A stretch of DNA of 49,763 nucleotides from Chloroflexota bacterium (GTDB lineage: Bacteria > Chloroflexota > Anaerolineae > VGOG01), in NCBI GenBank assembly GCA_030611885.1, contig JAUWOY010000021.1, positions 1 through 49,763 on the forward strand, written 5' to 3'. Positions 23,824-33,150 of the stretch are shown here, one piece after another (positions within the stretch are counted from its first letter, which is position 1; each line of letters starts with the position of its first letter). The position numbers were made by a program, and so were the translations under genes. The notes under the pieces were generated by a model that ran no database searches, had not been told where the DNA came from, and saw only the letters and a program-made list of their open reading frames with translations.

Positions 23824-25284
23824 TCAGCTCTTCCCTTTCCCCTCGCGCGCCTCGGCTGCCTCCAGTATCGCCTCGATCTTCTCCGCCGCGCTATCGGGCA
23901 GCGGTGGCGGCTGGTGGGTGGCCAGGATCTCCCGCAGCTTGGCCTGGATGCGGTCGAGCATCGTCTGCGCACCGGCCGCCTGCCAGTTGACCCACGGCTC
24001 CCGGTCCATGAGCGTGGGCGTCCAGATTTCGGCCCGGCAGTGCCTGGCGGTGTGCCGCTCGGACATGAACTCGCCACCCGGCCCGACTTTGTCTATCAGG
24101 TCCAGCAGCAGCGTGTCGTCGCTGACCTCCACGCCGCGCATGATGCGCCGAGTCATGGCGATGATCTCGTCGTTCATGACCAGCGACTCCAGTGAGCCGA
24201 TGTCGGCGCAGTCCAAGAAGCCCACGTCGTGCACCAGTGTGGCGCCGCTCAGGCCAGAGAGCACCACCTGGATCGTGGATTCGATGGCGGCCTGCAAATC
24301 CAGTCGCTTGGCCTCAGAAGCGCCAGCGGTGCCCATGAAGGAGATGCCCAGCCAGCAGCAAGCGTCGGCCAGGGCCGCGCTGAGCAGGCTCATCTCTGGC
24401 GAGCCGTAGGCTGGCCGCCCGCTGCGCAAGTCCATGGCCTGCGGCACGCCGCCGATGCACACCGCCGCCCCCCGCCGCTTGAGCTGGATGATGGCCAGGC
24501 CGCTCAACGCCCCGGCCAGGGTGATGACCAGCGTACCCGCCCCGGTGACCGGCGCAGTGGATCCGGCGGTGCCACCGCCCAGGTAGACGATGGGAACATC
24601 TCGCTCGGCGGCCCAGAGCACCTTGGCCAGGTCCTCGTCGGTGTGCATCAGCGGCGACTGGAAGGTGGCGAAGATGGCGAAGTGGGGTCGTTGGCGAAAA
24701 GCCGCCTCGCTGCCAGAGACCGCCACCGCCATCCGATAGATGTCAGAGACGTGCGCAGCGGAGTAGGCCCAGGGGATGATCGGCTTGCTGGTGTTGGCCA
24801 GCATCTCCGCGTACTCGTAGACGGGCGCCAGGGTGGGGGTCACGTCACTGATCAGCCCCAGGCCCATCACGTAATCAATGTTGTCCAGCGCGTCGCAGAC
24901 CAGGGCCGTGAGGCCGGGATCGCCACGGCGAACCTTGCGCCGCTCACCCGTCGCCGGGTCCACGAAGTAAGTATTGGTGAGGCCGGGGCCGAAGTAGACC
25001 CGGTCAGGTACAACTTGCATCTGATGTTGACCATCGCGTCCCCACAGGGTGAAAGACCGCGGGTTGGCAGCGACGGCGTCCTGGATGATGTGCGGCGGAA
25101 TGTGCACGCGCGTACCCTCCGCACGGGCACCAGCGGCGGCCAGCAGCTCCCGCGCCTCGGCGTTGCGCACCTCGACGCCGGTGCGATTCAGGCACTCCAG
25201 TGTCGCCTGGTAGACCTTTTCAATCTGCCGATCCGACAGGACGCGGAACTGCGGCGTTTGATGAGCATGGTAATTGATGTTCAT
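23824..25284 (-). CDS. MttB-family methyltransferase, paralogue 6
   Basis: A 486-aa MttB-superfamily protein without in-frame amber, starting MNINYHAHQTPQFRVLSD like paralogues 1, 2 and 4. Motifs: YFGPGLTNTYFVDP (loses the SDCP of others), YLGGGTAGSTAP, the central MGTAGASEAKRLD (no cysteine, SEAK instead of SDAK), LVHDVGFLDCAD, KVGPGGEFMSERHT. It follows the amidotransferase gene by 13 bp. There is no corrinoid protein in this small unit, so it must share one from elsewhere. Its divergent pocket motifs suggest another substrate. Confidence 0.87.
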   Translation of the reverse strand: MNINYHAHQTPQFRVLSDRQIEKVYQATLECLNRTGVEVRNAEARELLAAAGARAEGTRVHIPPHIIQDAVAANPRSFTLWGRDGQHQMQVVPDRVYFGPGLTNTYFVDPATGERRKVRRGDPGLTALVCDALDNIDYVMGLGLISDVTPTLAPVYEYAEMLANTSKPIIPWAYSAAHVSDIYRMAVAVSGSEAAFRQRPHFAIFATFQSPLMHTDEDLAKVLWAAERDVPIVYLGGGTAGSTAPVTGAGTLVITLAGALSGLAIIQLKRRGAAVCIGGVPQAMDLRSGRPAYGSPEMSLLSAALADACCWLGISFMGTAGASEAKRLDLQAAIESTIQVVLSGLSGATLVHDVGFLDCADIGSLESLVMNDEIIAMTRRIMRGVEVSDDTLLLDLIDKVGPGGEFMSERHTARHCRAEIWTPTLMDREPWVNWQAAGAQTMLDRIQAKLREILATHQPPPLPDSAAEKIEAILEAAEAREGKGKS

Positions 25285-25297
25285 GGGTTACTTCTCA

Positions 25298-26041
25298 TCA
25301 TTCACGAATGCCAGCCTCTCGTAAGAAATTGACCAGCAGCTTACGGCCATCGGTCTGTTCTTCCGTGTAGCCTTCAGGATAAACGAGATTGACCAGCGGG
25401 CTGCGGCGACCAGCCCCTCCTTCCGTGTAGGCTTCGGGGTGAAATTGGGTTCCATACACCAACTTCCCAATCTGCCTGATGGCCTGAATTCGGCAGGTGT
25501 CGGAAGACGCCAGCAGTTCGAAGCCCACCGGTACTTCTTTCACCTCCCAGTAGTGGGCTGTGAGAAAGGCTGGCTTCTCTCCCAAGCCGTCGAAAAGGGG
25601 ATCCGGTTTGAGGACGCGCACCGGGATGAAGCCCCATTCCTTGAAATAGCCCGGTGCAAAATCCGGATACGGATCATCTTCCCCCTCTTTGATCTGCCGC
25701 ATGGGGCCGATGGGGACTCCGTAGGCCATGGCGATGAGCTGAAGCCCACCGCAGATCCCAAGGATCGGCAGATCAGCATTCCGAATGATGCGATACATTT
25801 CGGCCAGCGATGCCTCGTCGTACTCCGCCCAATCGGTCACGTTGCCACTGATGACCAGGGCCTTTATCTCCAATTTGCTGAGCCACTGTCGCGTAACGCG
25901 CTCGTAGCGCTGGACCACACATACGTCACCAGAGGTTTCTTCCAGCCTCCGTTTAACATCTGCGCAATGGGCCTGGTGAACCGCCCGCTCCTCCGCGCTC
26001 TGCAGCGCCTTTTCGTGCTCTATGTCCACGTAGCAGATCAT
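25298..26041 (-). CDS. Class I glutamine amidotransferase-like protein with C-terminal tandem repeat
   Basis: A 247-aa GATase1-fold protein, nearest in style to PuuD-like gamma-glutamyl hydrolases. The nucleophile is C97 in GICGG; H201 and E203 are in FHPE. It has no synthetase domain. The last 46 residues contain two copies of a 20-residue unit (PEAYTEGGAGRR... and PEGYTEEQTDGR...), encoded by a 60-bp tandem duplication; only the first keeps the catalytic His. It precedes mttB6 by 13 bp, so the two are probably cotranscribed and it may trim a gamma-glutamyl or amide group from a methylated amine (inference). Confidence 0.82.
   Translation of the reverse strand: MICYVDIEHEKALQSAEERAVHQAHCADVKRRLEETSGDVCVVQRYERVTRQWLSKLEIKALVISGNVTDWAEYDEASLAEMYRIIRNADLPILGICGGLQLIAMAYGVPIGPMRQIKEGEDDPYPDFAPGYFKEWGFIPVRVLKPDPLFDGLGEKPAFLTAHYWEVKEVPVGFELLASSDTCRIQAIRQIGKLVYGTQFHPEAYTEGGAGRRSPLVNLVYPEGYTEEQTDGRKLLVNFLREAGIRE
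25328..25443. repeat. 60-bp tandem duplication in the amidotransferase gene
   Basis: ATTGACCAGC recurs at 25328 and 25388, TTCCGTGTAG at 25361 and 25421. The period is 60 bp (20 codons), copies clearly diverged, frame kept. Confidence 0.85.
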
Positions 26042-26094
26042 CCCTCACCCCGGTTCAGCGACGACCGCTGCAAAAGCCGTGTCAAATCCTCACG

Positions 26095-26122
26095 AAAAAG
26101 GGGACATAGGGACTCTTGTCCC
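26095..26122 (-). terminator. Intrinsic terminator after the CBS-ACT gene
   Basis: Minus strand GGGGAC ... GTCCCC followed by TTTTT, about 30 nt past the stop at 26152. It closes the Dpp importer operon. Confidence 0.75.
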
Positions 26123-26151
26123 CTTGTCCCCTTCGGTACCACTCACGGCGC

Positions 26152-26805
26152 CTAGATCTCCCGCACGTCCACGATTTCCTGACCCTCAACTTTCCCCAAA
26201 ACGGAGACGATCTCTTCCCTGGGCACGTTTCGTATCTTGACGACGATGTCCCAGTAGCCCGGACGCTTCGGAGCAGGGACGGTGCCGCTGGCGTAGATTC
26301 CCCAACCTTGTGAAGCAATGGCACTGGTGACTTTGGCGAATTCTCCGACCTTGTCAGGCACGCGCATCGTGACGCGCACGCCGGGCACGTTCCCTCCCAG
26401 CAGATCGGTCAATTGGGCCAGCAGGTCGGCCTCGGTGATGATACCCATGACGATGCCCTCTTCCATCACGGGCAGGCAGCCGATTTTCTTTTTCACCATG
26501 ACACGGGCCGCTTCTTCTAGCGTGATGTCCATGCCTATGGTGGTGACATCCCTGGCTTTGACCATCACGTCGCCAACGGTCAGGTCGGACAGGAAGCGGG
26601 TGATCTCCCAGACATTCAGACTGCCCAGCGTCGCCGGCTGGACCAGCAGCGTCTGGCGGGTGACCAGGCCCAACAGCCGCTTTCCCTTTCCGACGATGGG
26701 CAAGTGACGGATGTTGTTTTCTACCATGAAGTGTTGAGCTTCGATGATGGACATTGTAGGCTGAACCATCAGCGGATGTTTCGTCATGTAGTCTTTGACC
26801 AACAT
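26152..26805 (-). CDS. CBS-pair and ACT-domain protein (AcuB-like)
   Basis: A 217-aa regulatory-looking protein. Two CBS domains (about 5-60 and 75-135; marks MTKHPLMVQPTMSI, HLPIVG, CLPVMEE and GIITEADLL) are followed by an ACT-type domain (about 145-215, starting VRVTMRVPDKVGEFAKV). Such proteins sense adenine nucleotides or amino acids and modulate partners. It is the last gene of the importer operon, 52 bp after the fused ATPase, with a terminator behind it. No DNA-binding or catalytic part is seen. Target unknown. Confidence 0.85.
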   Translation of the reverse strand: MLVKDYMTKHPLMVQPTMSIIEAQHFMVENNIRHLPIVGKGKRLLGLVTRQTLLVQPATLGSLNVWEITRFLSDLTVGDVMVKARDVTTIGMDITLEEAARVMVKKKIGCLPVMEEGIVMGIITEADLLAQLTDLLGGNVPGVRVTMRVPDKVGEFAKVTSAIASQGWGIYASGTVPAPKRPGYWDIVVKIRNVPREEIVSVLGKVEGQEIVDVREI

Positions 26806-26857
26806 AGTTTTCCTCCAATGAAGTCACTAACGACGGCGCTTCCATGCCTGGCGCCTA

Positions 26858-28951
26858 TCACTTGACCGTCACGACCGGTTCGATCTTGCGCAGCTCCTCC
26901 AGCGGGATGTGGCAGAAGATGCGGTGTTCGCCTCCCGCATCCCGGCAGGGCGGCTCTTCCGTTTCACAGATGTCGCCCAGCTTGCGCGGGCAGCGGGTAT
27001 TGAAGCGGCAGCCACTGGGCGGATTGAGCGCACTGGGCACCGTCCCGCTCAGGCGGATGCGCTTTTGCGCGACGCTGGGATCGGGAATGGGTACTGCCGA
27101 GAGGAGAGCCTCGGTGTACGGGTGATAGGGGGGAGCGTAGATGGCCTCGGCGGGCCCGATCTCGCAGAACTTCCCCAGGTACATCACGGCCACGTAGTCG
27201 GAGAAGAAGCGCACCACGCTCAGGTCGTGGGCGATGAAGAGCATGGTGGTGCCATATTCCTGCTGGATCTCCAGCAGCAGGTTGAGCACCGCTGCCTGTA
27301 CAGAAACATCGAGCGATGAAACCGGCTCATCACACAGCACCAGGTCCGGTCGAGCGGCGAAGGCGCGAGCGATGCCCACGCGCTGTTTCTCGCCGCCGCT
27401 GAGCTGGCGGGGCAAACGGTCGTAATATCGCTCGTCCAGTTTCACCGCGTCCAACAGTTGGATGACCTCGTTACGCACCTGGCGGCGCGGCACGGTTTTG
27501 AAACGGCGCAACGGGCGCCCGACCTGGTGGCCGACGGTGAAAGAGGGGTTCATGGTCGAATCGGGGTTCTGGAAAATCATCTGCAGCTCTTTGATGAGCG
27601 CCAGGTCACGTTTCGACACGGGCACGGAGATGTCGAAGCCCAGGAACTCCACCTTGCCGTCGGTGAGTGGCTCCAGGCCGACAATGGTCTTGGCCAGCGT
27701 GCTCTTACCACACCCCGATTCGCCGACCACGCCCAGCGTGCACCCCTTGGGCACTTCGATGCTGACGTCGTCTACTGCTTTGACGTAGCGCTTTTTCCCC
27801 AGGCCCAGCAGAGAGGCCACCGATTTCTGCTCCTGCTCGTAGTAGGTCCTGACGTTCTTCAAGTGCAAGATCGGCTCCGCAGCTTCCGCTTTGCGCGCCG
27901 CCAATGCTGCCAGATCGGGAATCAAATCCTCTGACGGTTGCCATTCTTGGGCGACAATCTCTTCGGCGAAGAGACAACGAGCGAAGTGGCCAGGCGCTAC
28001 CTCGCGCAACTGGGGATGAGTTTGTCCGCACTGCGGGCGGGCATAGTCGCAGCGAGGCTCGAAGATACAGCCGGGAGGAAGATTGGCAGGCGAAGGCACC
28101 CGCCCACGGATGGGGTACAAGTAGCTCGACTCCTTGCTCAGCCCCAGTTTGGGCACGCAGCGCATGAGTCCCTGGGTGTAGGGATGGAAGGGACGCAGAA
28201 ACACCTTCTCCACCGATGCCCGTTCTACCATTTCCCCGGCATACATCACTCCCACCCCATCGGAGACGCGGGCGATGACGCCCAGGTTGTGGGTGATGTA
28301 CATGATGGCCGTATCGAATTCCCGCCGCAGTTCGTCAATCAGATCCAGCACCGCCGCCTCGACAGTCACGTCCAGGGCAGTGGTAGGCTCGTCCATGATC
28401 AGCAGTGCTGGGTTGTTGAGCAGGGCCATGGCGATGACCACTCGCTGCTGCTGCCCGCCGGAGAGTTGGTGGGGATAGCGTATCATCACGGCCTCGGAGT
28501 CGGGCATATACACCCGTTTCAGCATGACGATGCACTTCTCGTAGGCTGCCTTTTTGCTGAGGCCGCGGTGGACGGTCAGTACCTCGCTCAACTGATCGCC
28601 GATGCGCAAGCTGGGGTTAAGGGCCTGCATGGGGTCCTGGTAGACCATGGCGATCCGGTCGCCGCGCAGGCGACGTAGTTCTTCCTCCGACCGCCCTCGC
28701 AATTCCTGTCCTTGAAAAAGGATGCTGCCACCCACGATTTTGCCATTGCGTCCCAGGAAGTTGACGATGCCGAAGGCGACGGTGCTCTTGCCACAGCCCG
28801 ATTCGCCGACGATGCCTTGGGTCTCGCCGCGATTGACCTCGAAGGAGACGTCGCGCACAGCCTGCACATCTCCCTTGCGAGTTTCGTACGAGATAGCCAG
28901 GTCGCGTACATCTAGAATTGGGGTTTTGATTTTATGATCGTTTATGGTCAA
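26858..28951 (-). CDS. Fused peptide ABC ATPase (DppD-DppF in one chain)
   Basis: A 697-aa protein with two complete ABC modules. Module 1: Walker A GESGCGKST (about 53-61), signature LSGGQQQRV, Walker B LLIMDEPTT; module 2: a second GESGCGKST (about 410), signature LSGGEKQRV, Walker B LVLCDEPVSS. Each ends in the cysteine-rich oligopeptide-transporter C-terminal region (CIFEPRCDYARPQC; CRFNTRCPRKLGDIC), which can bind an Fe-S cluster. It powers the permeases encoded directly upstream. The fusion replaces the usual two genes. Confidence 0.93.
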   Translation of the reverse strand: MTINDHKIKTPILDVRDLAISYETRKGDVQAVRDVSFEVNRGETQGIVGESGCGKSTVAFGIVNFLGRNGKIVGGSILFQGQELRGRSEEELRRLRGDRIAMVYQDPMQALNPSLRIGDQLSEVLTVHRGLSKKAAYEKCIVMLKRVYMPDSEAVMIRYPHQLSGGQQQRVVIAMALLNNPALLIMDEPTTALDVTVEAAVLDLIDELRREFDTAIMYITHNLGVIARVSDGVGVMYAGEMVERASVEKVFLRPFHPYTQGLMRCVPKLGLSKESSYLYPIRGRVPSPANLPPGCIFEPRCDYARPQCGQTHPQLREVAPGHFARCLFAEEIVAQEWQPSEDLIPDLAALAARKAEAAEPILHLKNVRTYYEQEQKSVASLLGLGKKRYVKAVDDVSIEVPKGCTLGVVGESGCGKSTLAKTIVGLEPLTDGKVEFLGFDISVPVSKRDLALIKELQMIFQNPDSTMNPSFTVGHQVGRPLRRFKTVPRRQVRNEVIQLLDAVKLDERYYDRLPRQLSGGEKQRVGIARAFAARPDLVLCDEPVSSLDVSVQAAVLNLLLEIQQEYGTTMLFIAHDLSVVRFFSDYVAVMYLGKFCEIGPAEAIYAPPYHPYTEALLSAVPIPDPSVAQKRIRLSGTVPSALNPPSGCRFNTRCPRKLGDICETEEPPCRDAGGEHRIFCHIPLEELRKIEPVVTVK

Positions 28952-28974
28952 CGGTTAGCTCCTCCTCAACCTTA

Positions 28975-29859
28975 CTACTGATACCGCATCGTCTCTTCGC
29001 GCAGGCCGTCGGCGAAGAGGTTGAGCCCGACTACCAGCGATGAGATGGCCAGCGAAGGCCACAGGACAGCCCAGGGGTTGGACCAGATGTAGCGGCGTCC
29101 TACACAGACCATGCTTCCCCAGTCAGGTGTGGGCGGCGGCAGACCCAGGCCCAGGAAGCCCAGCGTGCCGATGGAGAAGACGGCGTAGCCCACCCGCAGC
29201 ATGGCATCCACGATGATTGGCCCGCGGGCATTGGGCAAGATCTCCACCCACATGATGTAGAAGGGGTTCTCACCCCGCAACTGGGCGGCAGCGATATACT
29301 CCCGTGTGCGGATGTCCATGGCCAGACTGCGCACCAACCGGGCGATGCCGGGTGCGCCGGCAACGGTAATGGCGATGACGACATTCATGGCCGAGGCCCC
29401 CACGGCGGCGATGATGATCAGATAAAGCAGGATGGCTGGAAAAGCCATCAGGGCGTCGAGGATGCGCATCACCACTTCGTCTATCAACCCGCCAAAGTAG
29501 CCGGCCATCAGGCCAAATGTGGTACCCACGGCCAGGGAGCACAGCACCGACAGAGGGGCCAAGACCAGGATAAGGCGGCTGCCGTAGACCAGGCGAGCCC
29601 ACAGGTCTCGCCCCAGGTGATCGGCGCCCAACGGGTGCTTCGCCGAGGGGCCCAAATTCATGGCGTCGGCGTCTTGTTCCAGCGGACTGTAAGGCGTGAG
29701 GACAGGGGCGAAGATCGCCGCCAGGATCCAGAACATGACCAGCGCCAGCCCCACGAGCGCTACTTTGGAGGCCAGGACAGGAGCCATAGCGTCTCGCAAC
29801 CGCTGCCAAAGCGGTGGGCGGGCAGAAATCTTGGGCATAACTTGTTCGCTTGCTGTCAT
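28975..29859 (-). CDS. DppC-like peptide ABC permease
   Basis: A 294-aa inner-membrane permease. N-terminal OppC-N region, HPLGADHLGRDLWARLVYGSR (seen as the family mark GTDxLGRD-like), six membrane segments and an EAA loop (EYIAAAQLRGENP). Start MTASEQVM. It lies between the DppB-like permease and the fused ATPase with 15-25-bp gaps. Confidence 0.92.
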   Translation of the reverse strand: MTASEQVMPKISARPPLWQRLRDAMAPVLASKVALVGLALVMFWILAAIFAPVLTPYSPLEQDADAMNLGPSAKHPLGADHLGRDLWARLVYGSRLILVLAPLSVLCSLAVGTTFGLMAGYFGGLIDEVVMRILDALMAFPAILLYLIIIAAVGASAMNVVIAITVAGAPGIARLVRSLAMDIRTREYIAAAQLRGENPFYIMWVEILPNARGPIIVDAMLRVGYAVFSIGTLGFLGLGLPPPTPDWGSMVCVGRRYIWSNPWAVLWPSLAISSLVVGLNLFADGLREETMRYQ

Positions 29860-29880
29860 GACTTACTCCCCTTCCTAATG

Positions 29881-31188
29881 CTACGCGTATCGAATCCTCG
29901 GATTCAAAAACGTATAGATGATATCAGCCACTAACTGTGTCCCCACAGCCAGCATCACCATCACCATCGCCCCCGCTTCGATGGCGAAGACATCCTTGTA
30001 CAGCGCAGCATCCAGCAAGTACCGGCCCAGGCCGGGAAAGCCAAAAATCGCCTCCACTACCACGATCCCACCCATCAGCCAGTTGACGTGGAGCATGATG
30101 ACCGTGATAGGGGCCATCAAGGCGTTGCGCAGGACGTGCTTGAAGACGATGCGCCAGTAGGGCAGACCCTTCAAGACGGCGGTGCGGATGTAGCCGGTTC
30201 CCATCACCTCCACCATGCTGGCGCGCGTGATGCGCAGCACGTAGCCCAGCTCGATCAGCGTGAGCGTCAGCACCGGCAGGACCAACATTTTCGGGTTTTT
30301 AAAAATTGCTCTCTCACTTGCGAAAACGGTGGCGCCGGGCAGTAGTTTCAACCAGACGGCGAATATCAGGATCAAGAAAATGCCTGTGGCGAAGTTGGGA
30401 GTGGCGGTGGTCATCAAGCCGCCTATCGAGAGGATGCGATCCAGTGGTTTGCCTTCGTTGAGGCCCGCCAGCAGGCCCAGCACCAGAGCCAGGGGCATGA
30501 CGATCACAAAGGCGATGGCGGCCAGGATAATAGAGTTCTGAAGCCGTCGCAGGAGGGTGTCCGCAACGGGGCGGCCGGTCTTCACAGATTCACCCGGGTC
30601 GCCGCGCAACAGGCCGCGTAGCAAAGGGATGTACCCCTTAGCACCGCCCTTCTGCTCCGTCCACCAGCCCGCCGCCTTGGCCCGCATCCAATAGGTCTGG
30701 GCACCGCCCTTCTCCCACATGACGGCGCGGTTGTGTGTATCCACCCCGCAAAAAGTGCTGACACCAGTTTCATCCGTCTGCCACCTGTCATTGTCAATGG
30801 ACTCGACTACCGTGCCGTCCGGCTGAAGCCGCAAAGCGATCAGGTCTTCGCCGTCCAATTTCCATCGCACCAGGGTGCCATCGGTTTCCACGGCCCACCA
30901 CTCGTAGAACTCGGTCCCTGGCTTCTTTATCCGCCGCAGGGGCATACCTACCACCCGCTCTGCACGCCAATCGCTGCCCACCAGCCAGGTGACATAGCGG
31001 ATATGCAACGGCTGGTCCAGCCCTAACTGGGCTAAAAAGGATGCTTCCTGCTCTGGTGTAGCGAACGGCCCCAGGATGTTACGCGCTATGTTGCCGGGCG
31101 CGATCTCGTTGATGGCGAAGATAGCTATGGAAACGATGAACATCGTCAGGAGCATGAACCCCAGACGTCGAACGATAAACTTAGCCAT
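29881..31188 (-). CDS. DppB-like peptide ABC permease with a large loop insertion
   Basis: A 435-aa permease, over 100 residues longer than the usual 305-340. TM1 is at 10-30; the canonical YVTWLVG (65-71) is then interrupted by about 113 residues (73-185) before YIPLLRGLLRGDPGESV and the normal membrane domain. The insert is rich in short beta-like units (DGTLVRWKLDGEDL, PDGTVVESIDNDRW) and tryptophans and should face the outside. The EAA loop (ASMVEVMGTGYIRTAVLKG) and FGFPGLG end are normal. The second DppB copy (44550-45800) has a different insertion in the same loop. Confidence 0.92.
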   Translation of the reverse strand: MAKFIVRRLGFMLLTMFIVSIAIFAINEIAPGNIARNILGPFATPEQEASFLAQLGLDQPLHIRYVTWLVGSDWRAERVVGMPLRRIKKPGTEFYEWWAVETDGTLVRWKLDGEDLIALRLQPDGTVVESIDNDRWQTDETGVSTFCGVDTHNRAVMWEKGGAQTYWMRAKAAGWWTEQKGGAKGYIPLLRGLLRGDPGESVKTGRPVADTLLRRLQNSIILAAIAFVIVMPLALVLGLLAGLNEGKPLDRILSIGGLMTTATPNFATGIFLILIFAVWLKLLPGATVFASERAIFKNPKMLVLPVLTLTLIELGYVLRITRASMVEVMGTGYIRTAVLKGLPYWRIVFKHVLRNALMAPITVIMLHVNWLMGGIVVVEAIFGFPGLGRYLLDAALYKDVFAIEAGAMVMVMLAVGTQLVADIIYTFLNPRIRYA

Positions 31189-31200
31189 GGCAAGTTTCCT

Positions 31201-31236
31201 TGAAGTTCAAAGTTCAAAGCTCAAAGCCCAAAACTT
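31201..31236. repeat. Heptad-periodic spacer upstream of dppB copy 1
   Basis: GTTCAAA, GTTCAAA, GCTCAAA, GCCCAAA step by exactly 7 nt, about 12 nt upstream of the permease start. Confidence 0.7.
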
Positions 31237-31299
31237 GTACTCCTCGTCCCCTGAGGAAATTTTTGGTTTTTGAGCTTTGGATTTGGTCCTTTTGAATGT

Positions 31300-31334
31300 G
31301 GGGCAGGCCACACGCCAGCCGTGACCTGCCCCAG
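31300..31334 (-). other. Intercistronic hairpin between dppA1 and dppB1
   Basis: GGGGCAGG(T/C)CA arms of about 10-11 bp around the loop CACGCCAGCCG, about 65 nt past the binding-protein stop; no U-tract. Probably a stabilising hairpin that favours binding-protein mRNA. Confidence 0.5.
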
Positions 31335-31399
31335 TCAAGCCTATGTCTGGCAGCAAAGCCAGCCTTGTCTGCACTCTCTTGCCGTTGTGAGTGAGAGGC

Positions 31400-33076
31400 T
31401 TAGCTCTTCAGCCAGAGCTCGTTGAAGAGATCGTACTGGGTCGGGTGTGCCTTGAAGTTCTGGACCTTCTTGTTCGCGATAGCAAACTTGAATTGCCAGT
31501 AGGGGATGCCTACGGAGCCGCGCTCGTACTGGATCTCCTCCAGCTTGCACATGATCTTGCGGCGTTCCTCCACATCCAGGGTCCCCTGGGCTTCCTTGAG
31601 CAGGGCTGAGAACTCCTCGTCCACCCAGCGGGTCTCGTTCCAGGGCACCGGCTTGCCCTCCTCGTCGGCGATGTAGGCCATAGCCAGAACCATCGTGCCC
31701 AGCGGGCGGTGCGTCCAGGGGGTGATTCCCAGGTCACACTCGGGCCAAATGGCCCAGTAGGCAGTGGTAGGCATGGGGTTGAGGTTGATGGTGAGGCCCG
31801 CCGGGACAGCGTCCTGCTTGAGTATCTCCGCGTAGGCGACGACGTCTGGCCAGTCGGAGCACACGGCACATTCGACCGTGAGCCCATCGGGATAACCCGC
31901 CTCGGCCAGCAGTGCCTTGGCCCGCTCCGGATCGTACTTGGGAATCGGCCTCTCGCAGTACTCCGGATGGACCGGCGCCACGTGGAAGTCCGCGCCCGGG
32001 TCCCCTTCACCGAAGTGCGCCAGCTTCAGGATCTTGTCGTGATCCTGGCACAGCTTCAGCGCCATGCGCACCCGGTTGTCGGTCCAGGGCTCCTTGTCCA
32101 CCCGCATGCGTAAGACCCGAGTCTGGGCCGTAGACGCGCCGACCATATTGATGTTCGGATCGTCCTTCAGAGCCAAGAAGTGATCGGTCTCTGGCTCGCT
32201 GATGGCGTCCACCTCCCCGCTCTGTATAGCCGCGATATGGGCTGATGTCTCCCCACCCAGATCAATGTAGATGATCTCGTCCAGGTAGGGCAATGGCTTG
32301 CCATCGGCCCCCATCTGCCAGTAGTCATCACGCCGTTTCAGCACCACGCGCTCATCCTCGGAGTACTCCTCCAGTGTGAAGGGGCCGGTGCCGACCGGCG
32401 ACTTGATGAAGTCGCCCTCAAAGGTGCGGTGGTTCATGATCTGCGCCGGGTAGTGGAACAGGTGCTCCGGCACGGCGATCTGCGGCGCGTCGAGGTGGAG
32501 CTTGACTGTGTAGTCGTCTATCTTCTCAATGCCCTCCGGCGTCAGGTAGGACATCAGACCCAGGATCGAAGAACCAACCTCCTCATCCAGCCACTCCCCA
32601 AGGTTGAAGACGACGTCGTCGGCGTTGAACTCGTCGCCGTTGTTGAACTTGACGCCCTTACGGAGATTGAGTGTCCAGGTCTTGAGGTCGTCGCTGGCCC
32701 CCCACTTCTCCAACAGGTAGGGGTGGGTGAGGTTGTTCTCGTCGGTGAGTGTCAGGTATTCGGCTACGTGACGCGTGGTGTTGGAATTGGCCACCCAGGA
32801 GTAGCGGGCGGGGTGATCAATGCGTCCCACGATTCCACGTATACGCAGCGTGCCGCCGCGCGTAGGGCCGGCCGGTGTCGGAGTCGGTGGCACTGGGGTG
32901 GGCTTCGGCGTGGGCTTCGGCGTCGGTGTGGGTGCTGCCTTCGGCGCACAGCCAGCGATCAGGCCTTGCGCCGCCGTCAGGGACAGGCCCAGGAGAGTCG
33001 CGTAGCGCAGGAACTCTCGTCGGGACATCTTCCCCTTGAGATACTGGTCCTTGAGGTCAGGAATCCGTTCGTGCAT
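31400..33076 (-). CDS. Peptide/solute-binding lipoprotein (DppA-like), copy 1
   Basis: A 558-aa family-5 extracellular solute-binding protein. It has a twin-arginine signal SRREFLRYATLLGL (R19-R20) and a lipobox ending IAGC, with C43 as lipidation site, so it is a Tat-exported lipoprotein; a Pro/Thr/Lys spacer follows (to about residue 72). Family mark: LRKGVKFNNGDEFNADDVVF. It is first in the operon dppA-dppB-dppC-dppDF-CBS/ACT. Family 5 binds peptides, nickel or opines; given the nine mttB genes around it, methylated peptides or betaines are possible. Confidence 0.92.
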   Translation of the reverse strand: MHERIPDLKDQYLKGKMSRREFLRYATLLGLSLTAAQGLIAGCAPKAAPTPTPKPTPKPTPVPPTPTPAGPTRGGTLRIRGIVGRIDHPARYSWVANSNTTRHVAEYLTLTDENNLTHPYLLEKWGASDDLKTWTLNLRKGVKFNNGDEFNADDVVFNLGEWLDEEVGSSILGLMSYLTPEGIEKIDDYTVKLHLDAPQIAVPEHLFHYPAQIMNHRTFEGDFIKSPVGTGPFTLEEYSEDERVVLKRRDDYWQMGADGKPLPYLDEIIYIDLGGETSAHIAAIQSGEVDAISEPETDHFLALKDDPNINMVGASTAQTRVLRMRVDKEPWTDNRVRMALKLCQDHDKILKLAHFGEGDPGADFHVAPVHPEYCERPIPKYDPERAKALLAEAGYPDGLTVECAVCSDWPDVVAYAEILKQDAVPAGLTINLNPMPTTAYWAIWPECDLGITPWTHRPLGTMVLAMAYIADEEGKPVPWNETRWVDEEFSALLKEAQGTLDVEERRKIMCKLEEIQYERGSVGIPYWQFKFAIANKKVQNFKAHPTQYDLFNELWLKS

Positions 33077-33150
33077 TTTTTTCCTCCTTTTTTAGTACTG
33101 ATTTTTACGGACTTTGCGGAATCTACATAGATCACCAAGTTGCTGTTCCC

